DNA from: an uncultured Dermabacter sp.
GTDB taxonomy: Bacteria; Actinomycetota; Actinomycetes; Actinomycetales; Dermabacteraceae
Direction: 5' to 3'
DNA length: 42,765 bases
Assembly: GCA_947252755.1 (NCBI GenBank)
Contig: CAMXWV010000014.1
Span: forward strand, 1 to 42,765
Shown: positions 39,226-42,765 of the stretch, in pieces
How positions within the stretch are numbered: position 1 is the first letter of the stretch
Layout of the letters: every line of letters starts with the position of its first letter
The notes under the pieces: generated by a model
Databases searched by the model: none
What the model was told of the DNA's origin: nothing
The model's input: only the letters and a program-made list of their open reading frames with translations
Translations under genes and position numbers: made by a program

Positions 39226-39349
39226 TGCCATTGCGTGACGGTTGCGCCGCCCCGCGGACCTTGCGCCCCTGGCGAACAGCTGAGGGAGCGAACCACCAGC
39301 TCGCGTAGTGTTGAGCCAACCGAACTGTCAGCCTCTGAAGGAGAGCACT

Positions 39350-39967
39350 GTGACCGAACAGCCCCAGAACGCGTCGGGCGGCATGGCCATGGGCCTGGAT
39401 GACAACGTGTACCAGCGCCTGCTCAAGGAGCGCATCGTGTGGCTCGGCTCGGATGTGCGCGATGACAACGCCAACGCGATCTGCGCCAAACTGCTGCTGC
39501 TCGCCGCCGAAGATCCGAATGAGGACATCTACCTCTACATCAACAGCCCCGGCGGCTCGATCACCGCCGGCATGGCGATCTACGACACCATGCAGTTCAT
39601 CAAGCCGGACGTGGTGACCGTGGCAATGGGCATGGCTGCCTCCATGGGGCAGTTCCTGCTGAGCTCCGGCACGAAGGGCAAGCGCTACGCCACACCGCAC
39701 ACGCGAGTGCTCATGCACCAGCCGCTCGGCGGCCTGGGCGGCACCGCCACCGAGATCAAGATCCAGGCGGATCTCATCCTGTCCATGAAGAAGCAGATGG
39801 CGGAGCTGACCGCAGAGCAGACCGGAAAGTCAGTGGAGCAGATCATCGCTGACTCGGACCGCGACAACTGGTTCACCGCTGAGGAAGCGCTCGACTACGG
39901 CTTCATCGACCACATCGTGCAGGGCGCCGATGACGTCACCGGTGCCGGCGGCACCGCACAGAACTGA
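39350..39967 (+). CDS. clpP1: ATP-dependent Clp protease proteolytic subunit ClpP1
   Basis: The 205-residue serine peptidase has the triad S98 (GMAASMGQF), H123 (RVLMHQPLGG) and D172 (SDRDNWFTAEEAL). I chose the GTG at 39350 with GAAGGAG about 6 nt upstream. In actinobacteria ClpP1 pairs with ClpP2 in a hetero-tetradecamer that needs ClpX or ClpC1 for unfolding. clpP2 begins 20 bp downstream. Confidence 0.95.
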   Translation: MTEQPQNASGGMAMGLDDNVYQRLLKERIVWLGSDVRDDNANAICAKLLLLAAEDPNEDIYLYINSPGGSITAGMAIYDTMQFIKPDVVTVAMGMAASMGQFLLSSGTKGKRYATPHTRVLMHQPLGGLGGTATEIKIQADLILSMKKQMAELTAEQTGKSVEQIIADSDRDNWFTAEEALDYGFIDHIVQGADDVTGAGGTAQN

Positions 39968-39987
39968 TCGAGCAGAACGAGGAGACC

Positions 39988-40680
39988 ATGAACTTCCAGC
40001 CCCACATGACTGCCGGTCAGATGCCGTACGCGGCATCCGGAGCCGCAGGCCAGATGCCGTCGTCGCGGTACATCCTCCCCACCTACGAGGAGCGCACCGC
40101 CTACGGTTTCAAGCGCCAGGACCCCTACGCCAAGCTGTTCGAGGACCGCATCATCTTCCTGGGCGTCCAGGTGGATGACGCCTCCGCCGATGATGTGATG
40201 GCCCAGCTGCTCGTCCTGGAATCCCAAGACCCGGATCGTGACATCACGCTGTACATCAACAGTCCCGGCGGCTCCTTCACCGCGCTGACCGCGATCTACG
40301 ACACGATGCAGTATGTGAAGCCCGACGTGACCACCGTGTGCCTTGGCCAGGCGGCCTCCGCTGCCGCCGTGCTGCTCGCCGCTGGCACGCCGGGCAAGCG
40401 CCTTGCGCTGCCGAACGCCCGCATCCTCATCCACCAGCCGGCCATGGGCGGCCAGGGCGGCGGTCAGGCGTCGGACATTGAGATCCAGGCGAACGAGATC
40501 ATGCGCATGCGCACCTGGCTCGAGGACACGCTTGCACTGCACACCGGCCGCGACCGCAACGAGATCCACCGCGATATCGAGCGGGACAAGATCCTCACCG
40601 CGCAGGGCGCGCTCGAATACGGCCTGGTGGACCAGGTGCTGGATCGTCGCGGCGACCAGCAGGGCCAGGTTGTCCGCTGA
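39988..40680 (+). CDS. clpP2: ATP-dependent Clp protease proteolytic subunit ClpP2
   Basis: The 230-residue subunit has the triad S124 (GQAASAAAVL), H149 (ARILIHQPAMGG) and D200 (IERDKILTAQGAL). It carries a longer N-terminus (about 1-35) than ClpP1, which is typical of ClpP2 and likely processed. GAGGAG lies about 4 nt before the ATG. It is co-transcribed with clpP1. Confidence 0.95.
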   Translation: MNFQPHMTAGQMPYAASGAAGQMPSSRYILPTYEERTAYGFKRQDPYAKLFEDRIIFLGVQVDDASADDVMAQLLVLESQDPDRDITLYINSPGGSFTALTAIYDTMQYVKPDVTTVCLGQAASAAAVLLAAGTPGKRLALPNARILIHQPAMGGQGGGQASDIEIQANEIMRMRTWLEDTLALHTGRDRNEIHRDIERDKILTAQGALEYGLVDQVLDRRGDQQGQVVR

Positions 40681-40730
40681 ATGCAGCCCGTTGAATGAGA
40701 CGATGACCAGGCGATGATGAGCCTGCTGAT

Positions 40731-40762
40731 AGGGGCCGGAGCGCAGTGAGCGCCCGGCCCCT
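40731..40762 (+). terminator. Hairpin after clpP2
   Basis: The outer arms AGGGGCCGG and CCGGCCCCT (9 bp) and an inner GCGC pair form a bulged stem. It starts 50 bp after clpP2 and precedes clpX by 152 bp, so clpX probably has its own promoter. Confidence 0.7.
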
Positions 40763-40914
40763 GTCGTATCGCGCCCTTCCACGTGATTTCCGGGCGCCAC
40801 GCACCGGTGTTGTGCTGGCGGCGTAAAACAGGCCGGATCACCCCAGAGGTCCGCTGAACCACGGCGCTGATTCGGTAATGTGGGGACGACCAGCGCGAAG
40901 GAAGGAACTGGCTC

Positions 40915-42210
40915 ATGGCTCAGCTCGGCGACACCTCAGATGTGTTCACGTGCTCCTTCTGCGGAAAAACGCAGAAGCAGGTGGAACGCCTGATCTCAGG
41001 TCCGCACGTGTACATCTGCGAAGAGTGCATCGAACTGTGCAACGAGATCATCGCCGAAGAGAACCAGGCGGAAGCCGCCAAAGAGGAGAAGCAGGAAGAG
41101 CTGCCGAACCCGCAGGAGATCTTCGACTTCCTCGAAACCCACATCGTGGGCCAAGAAGTCGCCAAGCGGGCACTGTCCGTTGCGGTCTACAACCATTACA
41201 AGCGCGTGCGCGCCGGGGAGTCGAAAGGCGCCGCCGGCGCCAGCGGCGCAGGTCAGGACATCGATGATGTTGAGGTCCAGAAGTCGAACGTACTTCTGGT
41301 GGGCCCCACCGGCTGCGGCAAAACCTACCTCGCGCAAACCCTTGCCAAACGGCTCGACGTGCCGTTCTGCATGGCCGACGCAACCGCTCTCACCGAAGCC
41401 GGTTACGTGGGCGAAGATGTTGAGAACATCCTGCTGAAACTGCTGCAGGCCGCCGACTATGACGTGAAGAAAGCCGAACGCGGCATTATCTACATCGACG
41501 AGGTGGACAAGATCGGCCGGAAGGCTGAGAACCCGTCGATCACCCGGGATGTGTCGGGCGAAGGTGTGCAGCAGGCCCTGCTGAAGATCCTTGAAGGCAC
41601 CGTGGCCGCAGTGCCGCCGCAGGGCGGCCGCAAGCACCCACACCAGGACTTCATCCAGCTGGACACCACAAACGTGCTGTTCATCGTGGCTGGAGCATTC
41701 GCCGGTATCGATGACATCATCGCAAACCGGATCGGCCGCCGCGGAATCGGCTTCGGCGCACAGCTCGCCACCCCCGTGGACGAGCAGGAGCTCTACTCGA
41801 AGGTGCTGCCCGAGGATCTGCTGAAGTTCGGGCTGATCCCGGAGTTCATCGGCCGCCTCCCCGTGCTGACCTCCGTGACGAACCTGGACCGGGACGCGCT
41901 CATCCGCATCCTCACCGAACCCAAGAATGCCCTGGTCAAGCAGTACCAGAAGATGTTCTCCCTGGATGACGTCGAGCTGCTGTTCGAACCGGCCGCGCTT
42001 GAAGCGATCGCAGACCGCGCAATCGAACGCGGCACAGGCGCACGCGGCCTGCGAGCGATCATGGAAGAGACGCTCGAGCCGATCATGTTCGACGTGCCCA
42101 GCCGGGAGGACATTGCCAAGGTGGTCATCACCGCGGGCGTGGTGACGGACGGTCGAGAGCCGATGATGGTGACCCGCGGTGAAGCAGGAGAGGTCCGCTC
42201 CACTGCCTGA
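40915..42210 (+). CDS. clpX: ATP-dependent Clp protease ATP-binding subunit ClpX
   Basis: The 431-residue AAA+ unfoldase has an N-terminal zinc domain (C13, C16, C35, C38), Walker A GPTGCGKT (130-137), pore loop GYVG (163-166), Walker B IIYIDEVD (191-198), the ClpP-binding IGF tripeptide (278-280) and sensor-2 GTGARGLR. All functional parts are intact. AAGGAA lies about 7 nt before the ATG. It delivers tagged substrates to ClpP1P2 encoded just upstream. Confidence 0.97.
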   Translation: MAQLGDTSDVFTCSFCGKTQKQVERLISGPHVYICEECIELCNEIIAEENQAEAAKEEKQEELPNPQEIFDFLETHIVGQEVAKRALSVAVYNHYKRVRAGESKGAAGASGAGQDIDDVEVQKSNVLLVGPTGCGKTYLAQTLAKRLDVPFCMADATALTEAGYVGEDVENILLKLLQAADYDVKKAERGIIYIDEVDKIGRKAENPSITRDVSGEGVQQALLKILEGTVAAVPPQGGRKHPHQDFIQLDTTNVLFIVAGAFAGIDDIIANRIGRRGIGFGAQLATPVDEQELYSKVLPEDLLKFGLIPEFIGRLPVLTSVTNLDRDALIRILTEPKNALVKQYQKMFSLDDVELLFEPAALEAIADRAIERGTGARGLRAIMEETLEPIMFDVPSREDIAKVVITAGVVTDGREPMMVTRGEAGEVRSTA

Positions 42211-42253
42211 GATGGGAACGTGCCCGAGCGCTGCCCTCTGGCACACTGAACCC

Positions 42254-42610
42254 ATGAGCGAGACAACGCCTGGCACACGCCAGACCCACGGGCCCGACGC
42301 TGACGATGCGCAGCGGGCCCGGGACATCCTCGCCTGGCACCGGCAGAGCATCGACAATGTGGATGCTGCCCTCGTCCATCTTCTGGCAGAGCGCTTCAAA
42401 TCCACACAGGCCGTGGGCAGACTGAAAGCCGAACATGGCCTGCCGCCGGCCGACCCGGCGCGTGAGGAAGAGCAGGTGGAACGCTTGAAGCGACTCGCTC
42501 AGGAATCCGGGCTGGACCCGGTGTTCGCGGAGCGGTTCCTCCGGTTCATCGTCACCGAAGTGATCCGCCACCACGAGCAGATCGCCGAACAACAGCCGGC
42601 GTCGGAGTGA
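42254..42610 (+). CDS. Chorismate mutase, AroQ type
   Basis: The 118-residue all-helical enzyme converts chorismate to prephenate for phenylalanine and tyrosine. Residues R30, R47, K58, D67, R70 and E71 keep the exact spacing of the E. coli active site R11, R28, K39, D48, R51 and E52. I chose the ATG at 42254, which is preceded 6 nt upstream by CACACT and has no Shine-Dalgarno; an earlier ATG at 42179 would overlap clpX. It lies 43 bp after clpX. Confidence 0.9.
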   Translation: MSETTPGTRQTHGPDADDAQRARDILAWHRQSIDNVDAALVHLLAERFKSTQAVGRLKAEHGLPPADPAREEEQVERLKRLAQESGLDPVFAERFLRFIVTEVIRHHEQIAEQQPASE

Positions 42611-42680
42611 GCGCATCCACGACTAGACCGCGTCGCGCGGGACCGCTTCCACCAGCTGCCCGGGCGCGCTTTCTTCCATC

Positions 42681-42765
42681 TCACCTGTGCACGCCACCGA
42701 CCAAATGCATGCCGGCGACCATGTGCGCCCCGGCGACCATGTGCACGCCGGCGACCATGTGCGCC
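42681..42765 (-). CDS. Possible 3' end of a repeat-bearing gene running off the right edge
   Basis: On the minus strand one frame is open from the edge to a TGA at 42681-42683 and reads as hexapeptide repeats of (A/V)HMVAG ending in VGGVHR. All repeats are in phase. Only about 27 codons are visible, so coding status is uncertain. Confidence 0.3.
   Translation of the reverse strand, partial: AHMVAGVHMVAGAHMVAGMHLVGGVHR
42685..42765. repeat. 18-bp tandem repeat array at the right edge
   Basis: Four full units and one partial unit follow each other: 42685-42702, 42703-42720, 42721-42738, 42739-42756 and 42757-42765. The last copies are near-identical (ATGTGC, a variable pair, CCGGCGACC); the first two are more diverged. 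The array continues beyond the window. Confidence 0.85.

Noticed and set aside
37699..39231. Minus-strand frame of about 510 codons opposite tig
   Set aside because: The Leu-rich translation is the complement of Lys/Glu codons in trigger factor, whose domains are unmistakable.
40996..42405. Minus-strand frame opposite clpX
   Set aside because: It is antisense to a fully intact ClpX and shows no ribosome-binding site or recognisable domain.
42685..42765. CRISPR-like repeat array at the right edge
   Set aside because: The 18-bp units are directly adjacent with no spacers, and no cas genes are present. It is a simple tandem repeat.

Overview
The window is a chromosomal segment of a high-GC Gram-positive actinobacterium. 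The evidence is a mycothione reductase (mycothiol is an actinobacterial thiol), a CarD-family RNA-polymerase regulator, a SenX3/RegX3-like two-component pair, the MEP isoprenoid genes, two LytR-CpsA-Psr (LCP) proteins, tandem clpP1-clpP2 followed by clpX, and frequent GTG/TTG starts with many apparently leaderless genes. A micrococcalean genus is my guess; the sequence alone does not fix it. Apart from the AT-richer left edge there is no sign of a mobile element, phage, CRISPR array or rRNA operon.

Layout. 1-640: lower-GC edge with a small double helix-turn-helix protein. 693-4099: catabolic cassette with an MHS-family transporter, an N-carbamoylsarcosine-amidase-like cysteine hydrolase and a divergent IclR regulator, with a promoter and palindromic operator candidate between the last two. 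4149-5851: small G-protein module with a CvnD/MglA-like GTPase, a coupled roadblock protein and a second divergent roadblock protein. 5989-10111: ABC-2 exporter pair followed by a DesK/LuxR-type two-component system. 10223-11452: dicarboxylate/amino-acid:cation symporter. 11550-14667: pabC and a fused pabA-pabB for p-aminobenzoate (folate) synthesis. 14639-16861: YigZ-family protein and mycothione reductase. 16900-18672: large LCP protein. 18809-19786: galE. 19854-23712: ilvA-ispF on the minus strand, ispD on the plus strand, then a degenerate IspD paralogue and carD on the minus strand. 23886-26376: small lipoprotein and the RegX3/SenX3-like pair. 26515-29235: an operon of Rieske lipoprotein, trmB, LCP and DUF4235 protein. 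29245-34321: a tightly overlapping operon of a HAD phosphomutase, GH65 disaccharide phosphorylase, bioY and a YihY-family membrane protein. 34409-37244: SRPBCC protein, NAD(P)-binding protein and MFS exporter. 37260-37609: tRNA-Gly(TCC) and tRNA-Pro(TGG). 37735-42610: tig, clpP1, clpP2, clpX (protein quality control) and a chorismate mutase. The right edge is an 18-bp tandem repeat that may be the 3' end of a minus-strand gene.

How the genes work together. GH65 phosphorolysis yields a beta-hexose 1-phosphate that the adjacent beta-phosphoglucomutase-like HAD enzyme would convert to hexose 6-phosphate. PabAB and PabC together convert chorismate to p-aminobenzoate, and the chorismate mutase sends chorismate towards Phe/Tyr. 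IspD and IspF catalyse two steps of the MEP pathway. Trigger factor, ClpP1P2 and ClpX form a nascent-chain folding and degradation block.

The points most worth following are the reduced conservon-like GTPase/roadblock module, the IspD pseudoenzyme beside a genuine IspD, the operator of the IclR/amidohydrolase locus, and the recurrent -10-like hexamer (often TAGACT) exactly 6 nt before start codons.
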